NCBI RefSeq assembly: GCF_041435355.1
Contig: NZ_CP108442.1
Coordinates: 2,356,001 to 2,420,000, forward strand
Direction: 5' to 3'
DNA: 64,000 bases
DNA from: Streptomyces sp. NBC_01276
GTDB lineage: Bacteria > Actinomycetota > Actinomycetes > Streptomycetales > Streptomycetaceae
Position numbers and translations under genes: made by a program. The notes below the pieces were generated by a model. The model saw only the letters and a list, made by a program, of their open reading frames with translations, ran no database searches and had not been told where the DNA came from. The number at the start of each line of letters is the position of its first letter. Within the stretch, counting starts at the first letter, position 1. Positions 8,310 through 17,715 of this stretch are shown piece after piece.

Positions 8310-10487
8310 GTGAGCAGTGTGACTACCGAGGCCTACGAGGTCTACCGCGACAGCTGGGGCATCCCCCACCTCCGTGCGTCCGACCCCCTCCGGCTCTCCT
8401 ACGCCCAGGGCCGCGTCACGGCCGTGGACCGGGCCTGGCAGCTGGAGGTCGAACGGCACCGCGCCCAGGGCTCCAGCGCCGCGTTCCTCGGGCCCGAGTG
8501 CGTCACCTGGGACCGGTTCGCCCGCCAGGCCCGCCTCGACGACACCGCCCGGCGCTGCCACGAGGCCCTCGACCCCGACACCGCGGCCTGGGTGCGCGCC
8601 TACGTCGACGGGGTCAACGCCGGCCTCGCCGAAGGCGCCGCCCGCGACGACCGGTTCGCGCGCACCGGCCACACCCCCACCCCCTGGGAGCCCTGGGTCC
8701 CGCTCTCGATCTGGATCGGCACCCACATCCTCTTCGCGGGCTTCGCCACCAAGCTCTGGCGCGAGCGCGTGGCCCGCGTCCTGGGCCACGGGGCCACCAC
8801 CCTCTTCGCGACGGACGGACCGGGCACCGCGGGCAGCAACGGGTGGCTGGTCCCGGGCGGGCGGACCGCCACCGGCGCGGCGATCATCGCCGGCGACCCG
8901 CACCGGTTCATCGAGGACCCCGGTGTCTACCAGCAGATACGCCTGGCCTGCCCCGAGTACGACGTCCTCGGCCTGGCGGTCCCGGGCGTCCCCGGGCTCG
9001 GCCACTTCGGGCACACGGGCGGCGTCGCCTGGGCGATCACCAACGCCATGGCCGACTACCAGGACCTCTACGTCGAGCGGCTCAGGGCCGCGGCCGACGG
9101 GGACGGGGTGGAGGCCCTCGGCCCGGACGGCACCTGGGAGCCGGTGGCCCGGCACACGGAGACCGTCACCGTGGCCGGGGGACCGGAGGTGGAGGTCGAG
9201 GTCCTGGAGACCCGCCGCGGCCCGGTGATCATCCGCCCGGACGCCCCGGAAGGCCCGGACGCCCCGGACGCCCCGATCACCGTCCGCACCACCGCCACCA
9301 CGGCCCCCGCCGACGCCGTGACCACTCCGGACGCCCCCGACGCCCCCGACACCCCCCAGACCCTCTCTCTCCGCTACCCGCCCCGCGTCCGCGCGGACCT
9401 CGGCTTCGCCGCCCTCCCCGCGCTGCTGCGCGCCCGCACCGTCGCCGACGTCGACCGCGCCCTCGACGGCTGGGCCGAGCCCGTCAACGTCGTCCACGCC
9501 GCCGACACGGAGGGCGGCCTCCTGCACCGCGTCGCGGGCGCCGTCCCGCTGCGCGACCCCGCCAACCGGCTCCGCCCGGTGCCCGCCTGGGAGCCGCGGC
9601 ACGCCTGGCGGGGCTGGACGCCCACCCCCGCCGAGCCGGTGCAGGGCTTCGCCGTCATGGCGAACGCACGCGGCATCGCCTCCCCCCTCGGCGTGGAGTT
9701 CGCGCCCCCGCACCGCGCCAACCGCATCCGCGCGCTGCTCAGCGGCTCGGCGGACTGGACGCCCGGCGCGATGGCCGACGTGCACCGGGACACGCACCTC
9801 GCGTCGGCAGCGCCCCTGCTCGACCTGCTTGCCGCGCTCGACGGCCTCTCCCCCGCCGCCGACCGGCTCCGGGCCCGGCTGCTCGCGTGGGACCGGCACA
9901 TGGAGGCCGACAGCACCGACGCCACCGTCTTCTCGGCCCTGCGCACCGCGACCGTACGCCGTCTCGCGGCCGACCCGGTCTTCGCGGGCCTGGCCGGTGC
10001 CCCGGCCGGCCCCGACGTGTTCCACCCGTGGCTGTACCTGGTCCCGCGCGTCGGCTACGCCCTGGAGGGCCTGCTCACCACCTCCCTCCTGCCCGCCCTG
10101 GACCGGGCGGCGCACGTCCGGGCCGCCCTGGAGGAGACGGCCGCCGCGGACCTCCCCGACACCCCCTGGTCCCGGGTGCACGTCCTCGCCCCGTGGCAGG
10201 CGGTCCCCGACCCGCGGGCGCAGTGGCCCGGCCTCGGCGGCGACCACGACTGCGTCAACGCCACCTCCTCCGTCCCCGGGTTCACCGACCGCACCGCCCG
10301 CGCCTCGGCCGCCCGCTACGTCTGGGACCTGGCCGACCGCCGGAACAGCCTCTGGGCCGTCCCGCTGGGCGCGGACGGCGTCACCGGCTCCCCCCACCAC
10401 CGCGACCAGCTCCCGCTCTGGGCCGACTGCGCCCTCGTCCCCGTCGTCACCGACTGGGCCCTGCTCACCAAGGAAGAGTCCGCATGA
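8310..10487 (+). CDS. penicillin acylase family (Ntn-hydrolase) amidase, iron-regulated
   Basis: A 725-residue Ntn-hydrolase of the penicillin G acylase family. It cleaves an amide between an acyl group and an amine after self-processing into two chains. The processing site is visible at Gly175-Ser176 (GTAGSNGW), and Ser176 would be the N-terminal nucleophile of the beta chain; the following PGGRTATGAAIIAGDPH and GHTGGVAWAITNAMADYQDL are family motifs. Unlike secreted acylases it has no signal peptide (MSSVTTEAYEVYRDSWGIPH), so it should act in the cytoplasm. The GTG start has GGGGGAAG upstream. It overlaps the next gene by 4 bases (ATGA) and is preceded by an iron box, so a siderophore-linked role is likely. 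I recall penicillin-amidase homologues called desG tied to desferrioxamine pathways. Confidence 0.85.
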   Translation: MSSVTTEAYEVYRDSWGIPHLRASDPLRLSYAQGRVTAVDRAWQLEVERHRAQGSSAAFLGPECVTWDRFARQARLDDTARRCHEALDPDTAAWVRAYVDGVNAGLAEGAARDDRFARTGHTPTPWEPWVPLSIWIGTHILFAGFATKLWRERVARVLGHGATTLFATDGPGTAGSNGWLVPGGRTATGAAIIAGDPHRFIEDPGVYQQIRLACPEYDVLGLAVPGVPGLGHFGHTGGVAWAITNAMADYQDLYVERLRAAADGDGVEALGPDGTWEPVARHTETVTVAGGPEVEVEVLETRRGPVIIRPDAPEGPDAPDAPITVRTTATTAPADAVTTPDAPDAPDTPQTLSLRYPPRVRADLGFAALPALLRARTVADVDRALDGWAEPVNVVHAADTEGGLLHRVAGAVPLRDPANRLRPVPAWEPRHAWRGWTPTPAEPVQGFAVMANARGIASPLGVEFAPPHRANRIRALLSGSADWTPGAMADVHRDTHLASAAPLLDLLAALDGLSPAADRLRARLLAWDRHMEADSTDATVFSALRTATVRRLAADPVFAGLAGAPAGPDVFHPWLYLVPRVGYALEGLLTTSLLPALDRAAHVRAALEETAAADLPDTPWSRVHVLAPWQAVPDPRAQWPGLGGDHDCVNATSSVPGFTDRTARASAARYVWDLADRRNSLWAVPLGADGVTGSPHHRDQLPLWADCALVPVVTDWALLTKEESA

Positions 10488-11080
10488 CCACCGCCTCCAC
10501 CCGCACCCCCGTCCACACCCACCCCGTCGAGGGCTTCGGGACGGTCACCATCACCCCCGTCGACCCCGCCGCCGATTCCGCGCTGATCCACAGCTGGGTC
10601 ACCGAGGAACGCGCCCGCTTCTGGGGCATGGGCGGGGCGAGCCGCGAGCTGGTCCAGGAGATCTACGAGGACGTCGACCGCCGCACCACCCACCACGCGT
10701 TCCTGGTCGGCCTCGACGGGGAGCCGGTGGCCCTGTTCCAGACGTACGACTGCGCCGAGGACCGGGTCGGCGAGTGCTACGAGGTCCGGCCCGGCGACGT
10801 CGGCGTGCACCTGCTGATCGGGCCGACCGGCGGCGCGGCCCGGCACGGCTTCACGGGAACCCTGGTCGCGACCTTCGTCGCCTACCTGTTCTCCGACGCG
10901 GGCGCCCGCCGGGTGGTCGCCGAGCCGGACGCCCGCAACGCCAAGGCCATCTCCCTGCTGGAGCGCTCCGGCTTCGTGCTCGGTCCGGAGGTGGAGCTCC
11001 CGGAGATCGACCTCCCCGAGGTCCACCTGCCGGCCAAGCCCGCCCGTCTCGCCTTCCTCAGCCCGCGGGCCGCTCGCTGA
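10484..11080 (+). CDS. IucB/MbtK-type siderophore acetyltransferase
   Basis: A 198-residue GNAT-fold protein of the acyltransferase group used in hydroxamate siderophore assembly (IucB, RhbD, MbtK). The signatures are SWVTEERARFWGMGG near residue 40, GDVGVHLLIGP in the middle (compare D-x-G-x-H-x-L-I-G in that family) and EPDARNAKAISLLERSGF near the end. It would transfer acetyl or another acyl group from CoA to an N-hydroxylated amine or a polyamine. The ATG overlaps the stop of the acylase gene, so the two proteins should be made together: one removes acyl groups, the other adds them. Expected to be iron-repressed through the upstream iron box. The exact substrate is unknown. Confidence 0.85.
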   Translation: MTTASTRTPVHTHPVEGFGTVTITPVDPAADSALIHSWVTEERARFWGMGGASRELVQEIYEDVDRRTTHHAFLVGLDGEPVALFQTYDCAEDRVGECYEVRPGDVGVHLLIGPTGGAARHGFTGTLVATFVAYLFSDAGARRVVAEPDARNAKAISLLERSGFVLGPEVELPEIDLPEVHLPAKPARLAFLSPRAAR

Positions 11081-11200
11081 GGAACTCCTCGACCAGCCCG
11101 GCCCGTTCGGCCGGGCGCCCGGCGAAGGGGAGGTGCCCGGTGGGCGGTTCCGCGTACCGGGCACCCGGCACGGCGCGGCCGGCTCCCGCCGGAGGGCGAG
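11058..11200 (-). pseudogene. 3' remnant of an alpha/beta-hydrolase gene
   Basis: On the minus strand, one frame ending at a TGA at 11058-11060 reads ARYAEPPTGHLPFAGRPAE followed by RAGLVEEFLSERPAG. The GHLPF...RPAE...LVEEFL pattern is the usual C-terminus of alpha/beta hydrolases, where the His is catalytic. Upstream the frame is lost; another frame shows ALVPLALRREPAA, which may be a shifted piece of the same gene. The remnant overlaps the 3' end of the acetyltransferase by 23 bases. Too short to function. Confidence 0.4.
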
Positions 11201-11232
11201 CGGCACGAGCGCGCCGCCGCCCCCGTGCGCCT

Positions 11233-11760
11233 TCAGCCCGCCGGCACCCCGAGGTCCTCGCGCATGGCGGTGCGCATCTCCCGGGTCAGGGCCCAGATGC
11301 CGTGCTGGGCCCGAGAGGCCGTCGCCATCGTCTCGCCCGCCTCGGGGGCGTCCCGCTCCAGGCGCTTGACCTGCCCGTAGACGGCGTTCAGGGACCGGTT
11401 GACGGCGGACGCGCGCTCCAGCACCGTGTCCGGGGCGATCATCTGCGCCTCCGAGTAACTGTCCCGGTGCGCGGCCTTCGCCGCGTCGAGCGCCTCCCGG
11501 TCCGTCTCCTCGACGGCGCGTTCCCGCATCACGTGCAGGTGGCGGTTGAGGGCGGTGGCGAACTGGCGGGAATCCCGGTTGAGGGCCGTGTAGCAGGCGC
11601 GCCGCAGCGTCAGGCCGGCGCGGACCTCCTCGTGCCCGCGCACGAGTTCTATCTCGCGGCGCTTCGCCCGCGCCGCACCCCGCTGGGTGAGCAGCGCCCC
11701 GCCCAGGGTCCCCGCCACGCCCACGACCGCGATGACCACCGCACCGATCTCCACCCGCAC
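11233..11760 (-). CDS. hypothetical protein, one N-terminal membrane helix and coiled coil
   Basis: A 175-residue protein. Residues 3-26 (VEIGAVVIAVVGVAGTLGGA) form one hydrophobic helix and the rest is strongly charged and helical, with many Arg, Glu and Ala residues (ALNRHLHVMRERAVEETDRE, KRLERDAPEAGE). This suggests a membrane-anchored coiled-coil protein. I recall several copies of this type (short TM, then LTQRGAARAKRREIELVRG-like linker) in Streptomyces genomes, none with a known role. The gene is downstream of the gatB terminator, on the same strand, and is probably transcribed separately. Confidence 0.75.
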   Translation of the reverse strand: MRVEIGAVVIAVVGVAGTLGGALLTQRGAARAKRREIELVRGHEEVRAGLTLRRACYTALNRDSRQFATALNRHLHVMRERAVEETDREALDAAKAAHRDSYSEAQMIAPDTVLERASAVNRSLNAVYGQVKRLERDAPEAGETMATASRAQHGIWALTREMRTAMREDLGVPAG

Positions 11761-11778
11761 ACCCCCTGTACGCAGACG

Positions 11779-11817
11779 GGCGGCCCGTACCGATCGGGTC
11801 GATCGGTACGGGCCGCC
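11779..11817 (-). terminator. strong hairpin terminator after gatB
   Basis: A perfect 17-base-pair stem (GGCGGCCCGTACCGATC at 11779-11795 and its complement at 11801-11817) with a 5-base loop starts 19 bases past the gatB stop codon. It lacks a long U tract, as usual in Streptomyces. Confidence 0.85.
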
Positions 11818-11835
11818 ACCTCACAGCCCGTGGAG

Positions 11836-13347
11836 TTACTCGGAGACGCCGAGCTTCTCCAGGATGAGCTCCTTGACGCGCGCCGCGTCGGCCTGGCCGC
11901 GGGTGGTCTTCATGACCGCGCCGACCAGGGCGCCGACAGCGGCGACCTTGCCACCGCGGATCTTGTCTGCGATGGCCGCGTTGCCCGCGATGGCCTCGTC
12001 CACGGCCGCGCCGAGCGCGCCCTCGTCCGAGACGACCTTCAGGCCGCGCTTCTCGACGACCTCGTCCGGGGTGCCCTCGCCGGCGAGAACGCCCTCGATG
12101 ACCTGACGGGCCAGCTTGTCGTTCAGGTCGCCGGCCGCGACCAGGGCCGCGACCCGGGCCACCTGGGCCGGGGTGATCGGCAGCTCGTCGACGACGACGC
12201 CCTGCTCGTTGGCGTTGCGGGCCAGCTCGCCCATCCACCACTTGCGCGCGGCGGCCGAGTCGGCGCCCGCTTCGATGGTGGCGACGATGGAGTCGACCGC
12301 GCCCGCGTTGAGGATGGACTGCATGTCGTGCTCGCTGACGCCCCACTCCTCACGGAGCCGGTTGCGGCGCACGCGCGGCATCTCGGGCAGGCCGCCGCGC
12401 AGCTCCTCGACCCAGTCACGGGCCGGGGCGACGGGGACCAGGTCGGGCTCCGGGAAGTACCGGTAGTCCTCGGCGTTGTCCTTGATGCGGCCGGCCGTGG
12501 TGGAGCCGTCCTCCTCGTGGAAGTGCCGGGTCTCCTGCACGATCGTGCCGCCGGACGACAGCACGGCCGCGTGGCGCTGGATCTCGAAGCGCGCCGCACG
12601 CTCGACGGAGCGCAGCGAGTTGACGTTCTTCGTCTCGCTGCGGGTGCCAAACTCGGACTCGGGGGTCGGGCGCAGCGACAGGTTCACGTCGCAGCGCATC
12701 TGGCCCTTGTCCATGCGGGCCTCGGAGACGCCGAGCGCCTTGATGACCTCGCGCAGCTCGGCCACGTACGCCTTGGCGACCTCGGGGGCGCGCTCGCCCG
12801 CGCCCTCGATCGGCTTGGTGACGATCTCGATGAGCGGGATGCCGGCGCGGTTGTAGTCCAGCAGGGAGTGCGACGCGCCGTGGATGCGGCCGGTGGCACC
12901 GCCGACGTGCAGCGACTTGCCGGTGTCCTCCTCCATGTGGGCGCGCTCGATCTCCACGCGGAAGATCTCGCCGTCCTCCAGCTGTACGTCGAGGAAGCCG
13001 TTGAAGGCGATCGGCTCGTCGTACTGGGAGGTCTGGAAGTTCTTCGGCATGTCCGGGTAGAAGTAGTTCTTCCGGGCGAAGCGGCACCACTCGGCGATCT
13101 CGCAGTTCAGCGCGAGACCGATCTTGATGGCCGACTCGACGCCGATCGCGTTGACGACCGGGAGCGAGCCGGGCAGACCGAGGCAGGTGGGGCAGGTCTG
13201 CGAGTTGGGCTCGGCGCCCAGCTCGGTGGAACAGCCGCAGAACATCTTGGTCTTGGTGCCGAGCTCGACATGGACCTCAAGGCCCATGACGGGGTCGTAC
13301 GACGCGAGGGCGTCTTCGTACGACAGCAGTTCGGTGAAGGTGGTCAC
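11836..13347 (-). CDS. gatB: Asp-tRNA(Asn)/Glu-tRNA(Gln) amidotransferase subunit B
   Basis: A 503-residue GatB, which binds mischarged Glu-tRNA(Gln) or Asp-tRNA(Asn), activates the acyl group with ATP and passes ammonia from GatA to it. Family marks are [20 protein letters not shown] at residues 19-38, with [14 protein letters not shown] about 15 residues further on supplying the other zinc-binding Cys pair, then [14 protein letters not shown] and the [12 protein letters not shown] segment. The C-terminal helical YqeY-like tRNA-binding tail ([20 protein letters not shown]) is complete. Length matches the family. It is last in the gatC-gatA-small ORF-gatB unit and is followed by a strong hairpin. 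Confidence 0.97.
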   Translation of the reverse strand: MTTFTELLSYEDALASYDPVMGLEVHVELGTKTKMFCGCSTELGAEPNSQTCPTCLGLPGSLPVVNAIGVESAIKIGLALNCEIAEWCRFARKNYFYPDMPKNFQTSQYDEPIAFNGFLDVQLEDGEIFRVEIERAHMEEDTGKSLHVGGATGRIHGASHSLLDYNRAGIPLIEIVTKPIEGAGERAPEVAKAYVAELREVIKALGVSEARMDKGQMRCDVNLSLRPTPESEFGTRSETKNVNSLRSVERAARFEIQRHAAVLSSGGTIVQETRHFHEEDGSTTAGRIKDNAEDYRYFPEPDLVPVAPARDWVEELRGGLPEMPRVRRNRLREEWGVSEHDMQSILNAGAVDSIVATIEAGADSAAARKWWMGELARNANEQGVVVDELPITPAQVARVAALVAAGDLNDKLARQVIEGVLAGEGTPDEVVEKRGLKVVSDEGALGAAVDEAIAGNAAIADKIRGGKVAAVGALVGAVMKTTRGQADAARVKELILEKLGVSE

Positions 13348-13363
13348 GGTGAAACTTTCCCTC

Positions 13364-13609
13364 TCAGCCCAGCAGGACGTCGTCGTCGCCCAGGCGCTTC
13401 AGCTCGCGGTACAGGATCGCGAGACCGGTGACGATGGCGGCGGCGGACACGACGGCGTCGACCAGCTTCAGCGTGTCGTGCTCGGTGCGGGCCTTGCGGG
13501 CCTGCTTGAGCACGCTGATGGCACCGAAAGCGGTGGTGCCGATCGACAGGTACGTACCGGACTTGGACTTCTTGAAGCCCTTGGCCTTGGACAGCGCACT
13601 CGAACTCAC
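13364..13609 (-). CDS. small membrane protein encoded between gatA and gatB
   Basis: An 81-residue protein starting [21 protein letters not shown] basic N-terminus is followed by a moderately hydrophobic segment ([17 protein letters not shown]) and a clear one ([19 protein letters not shown]), so it probably sits in the membrane with the Lys-rich end inside. Its start overlaps the gatA stop by 4 bases and its stop is 16 bases from gatB, so it is translated with the amidotransferase. I recall it as conserved at this place in Streptomyces; no function is known. Its composition does not suggest a fourth amidotransferase subunit. Confidence 0.8.
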   Translation of the reverse strand: MSSSALSKAKGFKKSKSGTYLSIGTTAFGAISVLKQARKARTEHDTLKLVDAVVSAAAIVTGLAILYRELKRLGDDDVLLG

Positions 13610-15099
13610 AGCGACGGTGCCTCCTCAAGCAGCGGGTGCCCCCAGCGCTCGACGAAGGCGGCCTCGACGGCGGCACCGACCTTGTACAGCCGGTCGTCCT
13701 TCATCGCGGGGGCGATGATCTGCAGTCCGACCGGGAGACCGTCCTCCGGTGCCAGGCCGCAGGGGAGCGACATGGCGGAGTTGCCGGCCAGGTTGGTCGG
13801 GATGGTGCACAGGTCCGCGAGGTACATCGCCAGCGGGTCGTCGGTGCGCTCACCGATGGCGAAGGCGGTGGTCGGGGTCGTCGGGGAGACGATCACGTCG
13901 ACCTGCTCGAAGGACTTCTCGAAGTCCTTCGTGATGAGCGTGCGGACCTTCTGGGCGGAGCCGTAGTACGCGTCGTAGTAGCCGGAGCTGAGCGCGTACG
14001 TGCCGAGGATGACGCGGCGCTTGACCTCGTCGCCGAAGCCGGCTTCGCGGGTCAGGGCGGTGACGTCCTCGGCGGACCTGGTGCCGTCGTCGCCGACGCG
14101 CAGGCCGTAGCGCATGGCGTCGAAGCGGGCGAGGTTCGAGGAGCACTCGGACGGCGCGATCAGGTAGTACGCGGCCATCGCGAGGTCGAACGACGGGCAG
14201 TCCAGCTCGACGATCTCGGCGCCGAGCTCCTTGAGGAGCTCCACCGACTCGTTGAAGCGCTGGACGACGCCGGCCTGGTAGCCCTCGCCGGCGAACTGCT
14301 TGACCACACCGACGCGCATGCCGGCGACGGAGCCGTTGCGGGCCGCCTCGACGACCGGCGGGACCGGGGCGTCGATGGAGGTGGAGTCGAGCGGGTCGTG
14401 GCCGGCGATGACCTCGTGGAGCAGCGCCGCGTCCAGGACCGTACGGGCGCAGGGTCCGCCCTGGTCCAGGGAGGAGGAGAAGGCCACCATGCCGTAGCGG
14501 GAGACGCCGCCGTAGGTGGGCTTGACGCCGACGGTGCCCGTGACGGCGGCGGGCTGACGGATGGAACCGCCGGTGTCCGTGCCGATGGCGAGCGGGGCCT
14601 GGAACGCGGCGAGGGCCGCGGCGCTGCCGCCGCCGGAGCCGCCGGGGATCCGGGTGAGGTCCCAGGGGTTGCCGGTGGGGCCGTAGGCGCTGTTCTCCGT
14701 GGAGGACCCCATGGCGAACTCGTCCATGTTGGTCTTGCCGAGGATGACGACGTCGGCTTCCTTCAGCTTGCGCGTCAGGGTGGCGTCGTACGGCGGGATC
14801 CAGCCTTCGAGGATCTTCGAACCGACGGTGGTCGGGACCCCGACGGTGGTGAAGATGTCCTTGAGCGCGAGCGGGACGCCGGCCAGCGGGCCGAGCTCCT
14901 CGCCGGCGGCCTTCTTGGCGTCGACGGCGCGGGCCTGCGCGAGGGCACCCTCGCGGTCGACGTGCAGGAAGGCGTGGACCTTCTCGTCGGTCGCCTCGAT
15001 CCGGGCCAGGTGGGCCTCGGTGACCTCGACGGCCGTGAGCTCGCCGGAGGCGATCTTCTCGGCGGTCTGCGCGGCCGTGAGCTTGATGATGTCGATCAT
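13606..15099 (-). CDS. gatA: Asp-tRNA(Asn)/Glu-tRNA(Gln) amidotransferase subunit A
   Basis: A 497-residue GatA, the glutaminase of the transamidation complex, an amidase-signature enzyme that frees ammonia from glutamine. The Ser-cisSer-Lys triad is visible: the Lys in [12 protein letters not shown], the cis-Ser in the glycine-rich [13 protein letters not shown] and the nucleophile Ser in [14 protein letters not shown] (here [15 protein letters not shown]). The C-terminal part [20 protein letters not shown] is typical. Full length. The start is 5 bases downstream of the gatC stop, and its own stop overlaps the next small gene by 4 bases. Confidence 0.97.
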   Translation of the reverse strand: MIDIIKLTAAQTAEKIASGELTAVEVTEAHLARIEATDEKVHAFLHVDREGALAQARAVDAKKAAGEELGPLAGVPLALKDIFTTVGVPTTVGSKILEGWIPPYDATLTRKLKEADVVILGKTNMDEFAMGSSTENSAYGPTGNPWDLTRIPGGSGGGSAAALAAFQAPLAIGTDTGGSIRQPAAVTGTVGVKPTYGGVSRYGMVAFSSSLDQGGPCARTVLDAALLHEVIAGHDPLDSTSIDAPVPPVVEAARNGSVAGMRVGVVKQFAGEGYQAGVVQRFNESVELLKELGAEIVELDCPSFDLAMAAYYLIAPSECSSNLARFDAMRYGLRVGDDGTRSAEDVTALTREAGFGDEVKRRVILGTYALSSGYYDAYYGSAQKVRTLITKDFEKSFEQVDVIVSPTTPTTAFAIGERTDDPLAMYLADLCTIPTNLAGNSAMSLPCGLAPEDGLPVGLQIIAPAMKDDRLYKVGAAVEAAFVERWGHPLLEEAPSL

Positions 15100-15104
15100 G
15101 ACTG

Positions 15105-15401
15105 TTAGTCCTCCCCCAGGATCTGCGGCACCTTGAAACGCTGCTGCTCCTGGGCGGGAGCGCCGGAAAGCGCCTGCTCGGGGGTGAGCGACGGACGGAC
15201 CTCGTCCGCGCGCATGACGTTCGTCAGCGGCAGCGGGTGGGAGGTCGGCGGGACGTCTTGGTCGGCGACCTCGGAAACGCGGGCGACCGCGCCGATGATG
15301 TCGTCGAGCTGTCCTGCGAAGTGGTCGAGCTCTTCGCTCTTCAGCTCCAGACGCGCCAGCCGAGCGAGGTGGGCGACCTCCTCGCGCGTGATGCCAGGCA
15401 T
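15105..15401 (-). CDS. gatC: Asp-tRNA(Asn)/Glu-tRNA(Gln) amidotransferase subunit C
   Basis: A 98-residue GatC, the small stabilising belt subunit that wraps around the GatA-GatB interface. The N-terminal helix [20 protein letters not shown] and the tail [14 protein letters not shown] motif ([17 protein letters not shown]) are characteristic. The start MPGITREEV at 15401 matches family N-termini; a longer frame would add 15 Pro-rich residues. It is the first gene of the gatCAB unit, so the promoter should lie in 15402-15498, between it and the c-di-GMP enzyme gene upstream on the same strand. Confidence 0.95.
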   Translation of the reverse strand: MPGITREEVAHLARLARLELKSEELDHFAGQLDDIIGAVARVSEVADQDVPPTSHPLPLTNVMRADEVRPSLTPEQALSGAPAQEQQRFKVPQILGED

Positions 15402-15498
15402 GCAGCGATCCTCTGGGGGTGGTGAGTGTGTAGGTTTCGGGCCCAATCCTATGGGGCCCGGCCCCGACCCACTAAACGGTTACCCCCGGACCCCCGCG

Positions 15499-17715
15499 TC
15501 AGGAGGGGGAACCGGTCGGCGTCTCCGACGTGGCGGCGGCCGCTGCGGCGAGTTCCGCCGTGATGTCGGCCGGGCGGCGCCAGCCGCGTTCGCCGCGCGC
15601 CAGCAGCCAGGCCGTCGCCTCCTGGGGAGGCATGGCGGCGGCGACCAGCCAGCCCTGGACCGCGTCGCAGCCCAGGTCCCGCAGGCGTTCCCAGGTCTCG
15701 TCGTCCTCCACGCCCTCGGCGACGACCAGCAGCCCCAGGGAGTGCGCCAGGTCCACCGTGCACCGCACGATCTCCGCGTCCTGCGCGTCCACCGCCAGCC
15801 GGGCGACGAAGGACCGGTCGATCTTCAGCTCGCTCACCGGGAGCCGGCGCAGGTGCACGAGCGAGGAGTAGCCGGTGCCGAAGTCGTCCAGGGACATCTT
15901 CACCCCGTGGCCGGTCAGCCCGGCCATGGTGTCGGCCGCCCGCTGGGGGTCCTCCAGCAGCACGTGCTCCGTTATCTCCAGCTGGAGGCCGCTCGCCGGG
16001 ACCCCGTGCCGGGCCAGGCGCGCCGCCACCGCTCCGGCGAAGCCCGGGGTGTGGACGTCGCGCGGGGAGACGTTGACGGCGACCGGGACCTTCAGGCCCT
16101 GCGCCCGCCAGCGCGCGACCTGCGCGAGGGCGGTCTCCAGGACGTACTCCGTCAGGTGCGGCATCAGTCCGGAGGTCTCGGCGATCGCGATGAACTCGTC
16201 GGGCGAAACCCTGCCACGCTCCGGGTGCACCCAGCGGACGAGGGCCTCCAGCCCCGCCACCTGGCCGTCGAAGCGGACCTTCGGCTGGTAGTGGAGTTCC
16301 ACCTCGCCGGCGTCCAGGGCCCGCCGCAGGTCGCCGAGGAGGCCGAGCCGGTCGGGCGTGTTGCTGTCGCGCTTGGACTCGTAGACCTCCACGCCGGTGC
16401 GGTCGCGCTTGGCCTGGTACATGGCCACGTCGGCCCGCCGCAGCAGCCCCTCCGCGTCCAGCGCGTGGTCGGGGAAGACGGCGAGGCCTGCGCTGGCCTC
16501 CAGGACGAGGGTGAGGCCGTCCAGGTCGAGGGGGGAGCTGAGCTCGGCGACCAGGTGGCGGGCGACCCGCTGGGCGCTGGTGGTGGAGTCCGCGAAGGGC
16601 AGCAGGACGGCGAACTCGTCGCCGCCCAGACGGGCCGCCTCCGCGTCGGGCGGGAGGGCCTGGCGCAGCCGGTCGGCGATCTGGAGCAGCAGCCGGTCCC
16701 CCGCCAGGTGGCCGAGGGTGTCGTTGACGGCGCGGAAGCGGTCCAGGTCGATCAGCACCAGGGCCGACCGGGTGCCCAGCCGTTCGGCCTCGTCCAGCGC
16801 GGACCAGGCCCGCTCCAGCAGCCACTGCCGGTTCGGCAGCCCGGTCAGCGGGTCGCGCAGCTGTTCCTCGGCTCGGGCCCGCGCGATCCACAGGGTGGAG
16901 TCGAGGGCGATGAGCGGTACCGCGAACAGCGGCAGCAGCACCGGCTGGGTACTGGCGACCACGCAGATCAGCGGGGCGATGCCGAGCAGGGCCGCGGCGA
17001 CGAGCGCCTGCCGGATCAGGGCGGTACGGGCCACGGTGGGCAGCCCGCCGCCGCGCGGGGTCAGCGCGAACCACAGCAGGACCCGGGTGACGAGCAGGTA
17101 GGAGACGGCGACCAGGACCACCTCGGGGACGGCCGCGAGGTCCCAGGTGGTGGGCGACCAGGGCTCCCCGACGGTCGGGGCGTCGCCGAAGGCGGCCAGG
17201 ACGAGGGCCCCCGCGCCGATGCCGAGGATGTCGACGGAGCCGTGCAGCAGGCCCTGGCGCCAGCGGTGCCGGCGGGCGGCGCCGACCAGGGAGACCACCG
17301 CGAGCGAGACGAGTCCGGCCGGAATCCACCCGTAGAGGATGAGCACGCCCAGGGTGAGGGCCGCGCCCGACCCGGTGCCGCCCCACCAGCGGTCCCGGCC
17401 CAGTGCCACGAGGTGGCCGACGATGATGCCCGTGAGCAGGGCCAGCGCCCAGCCGACGGTGCCTCCGGGGAACAGTGCCTGACGGTCGGTCAGTGCCAGG
17501 GCGATGCCGCCGAGGAGCACGACGGCGGACAGGCCCACGACGACGAGGGGCAGCACGGTGCGCCGCCGCCCCTGCCCCGTCCCGCCGCCCGATCCGGTGT
17601 CGAGGGCACGGGTCTCCGGTGTCCTGGCCCCCAGGACACCGAGCCGGCCCGCCCGCATGGGCGGGATGTCCCCGCCGAATTCAGGTGACGGGTCGGCGCT
17701 TTCGGTGGGTTTCAT
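15499..17715 (-). CDS. rmdB: membrane GGDEF-EAL cyclic-di-GMP enzyme, RmdB-like
   Basis: A 738-residue protein with about eight N-terminal membrane helices (residues ~50-280), then a GGDEF domain with the intact motif RLGGDEFAVLLP near residue 364 and an EAL domain with intact GLEALVRW near 488; the EAL domain also keeps the DDFGTGYSSL loop. Intact EAL residues mean that c-di-GMP hydrolysis is expected. Its place between gatC and ligA equals that of S. coelicolor RmdB (SCO5495), a proven phosphodiesterase that influences aerial development, so I use that name. The start MKPTESADPS has GAGAGG eight bases upstream; a further upstream start would add 12 residues. Confidence 0.88.
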   Translation of the reverse strand: MKPTESADPSPEFGGDIPPMRAGRLGVLGARTPETRALDTGSGGGTGQGRRRTVLPLVVVGLSAVVLLGGIALALTDRQALFPGGTVGWALALLTGIIVGHLVALGRDRWWGGTGSGAALTLGVLILYGWIPAGLVSLAVVSLVGAARRHRWRQGLLHGSVDILGIGAGALVLAAFGDAPTVGEPWSPTTWDLAAVPEVVLVAVSYLLVTRVLLWFALTPRGGGLPTVARTALIRQALVAAALLGIAPLICVVASTQPVLLPLFAVPLIALDSTLWIARARAEEQLRDPLTGLPNRQWLLERAWSALDEAERLGTRSALVLIDLDRFRAVNDTLGHLAGDRLLLQIADRLRQALPPDAEAARLGGDEFAVLLPFADSTTSAQRVARHLVAELSSPLDLDGLTLVLEASAGLAVFPDHALDAEGLLRRADVAMYQAKRDRTGVEVYESKRDSNTPDRLGLLGDLRRALDAGEVELHYQPKVRFDGQVAGLEALVRWVHPERGRVSPDEFIAIAETSGLMPHLTEYVLETALAQVARWRAQGLKVPVAVNVSPRDVHTPGFAGAVAARLARHGVPASGLQLEITEHVLLEDPQRAADTMAGLTGHGVKMSLDDFGTGYSSLVHLRRLPVSELKIDRSFVARLAVDAQDAEIVRCTVDLAHSLGLLVVAEGVEDDETWERLRDLGCDAVQGWLVAAAMPPQEATAWLLARGERGWRRPADITAELAAAAAATSETPTGSPS

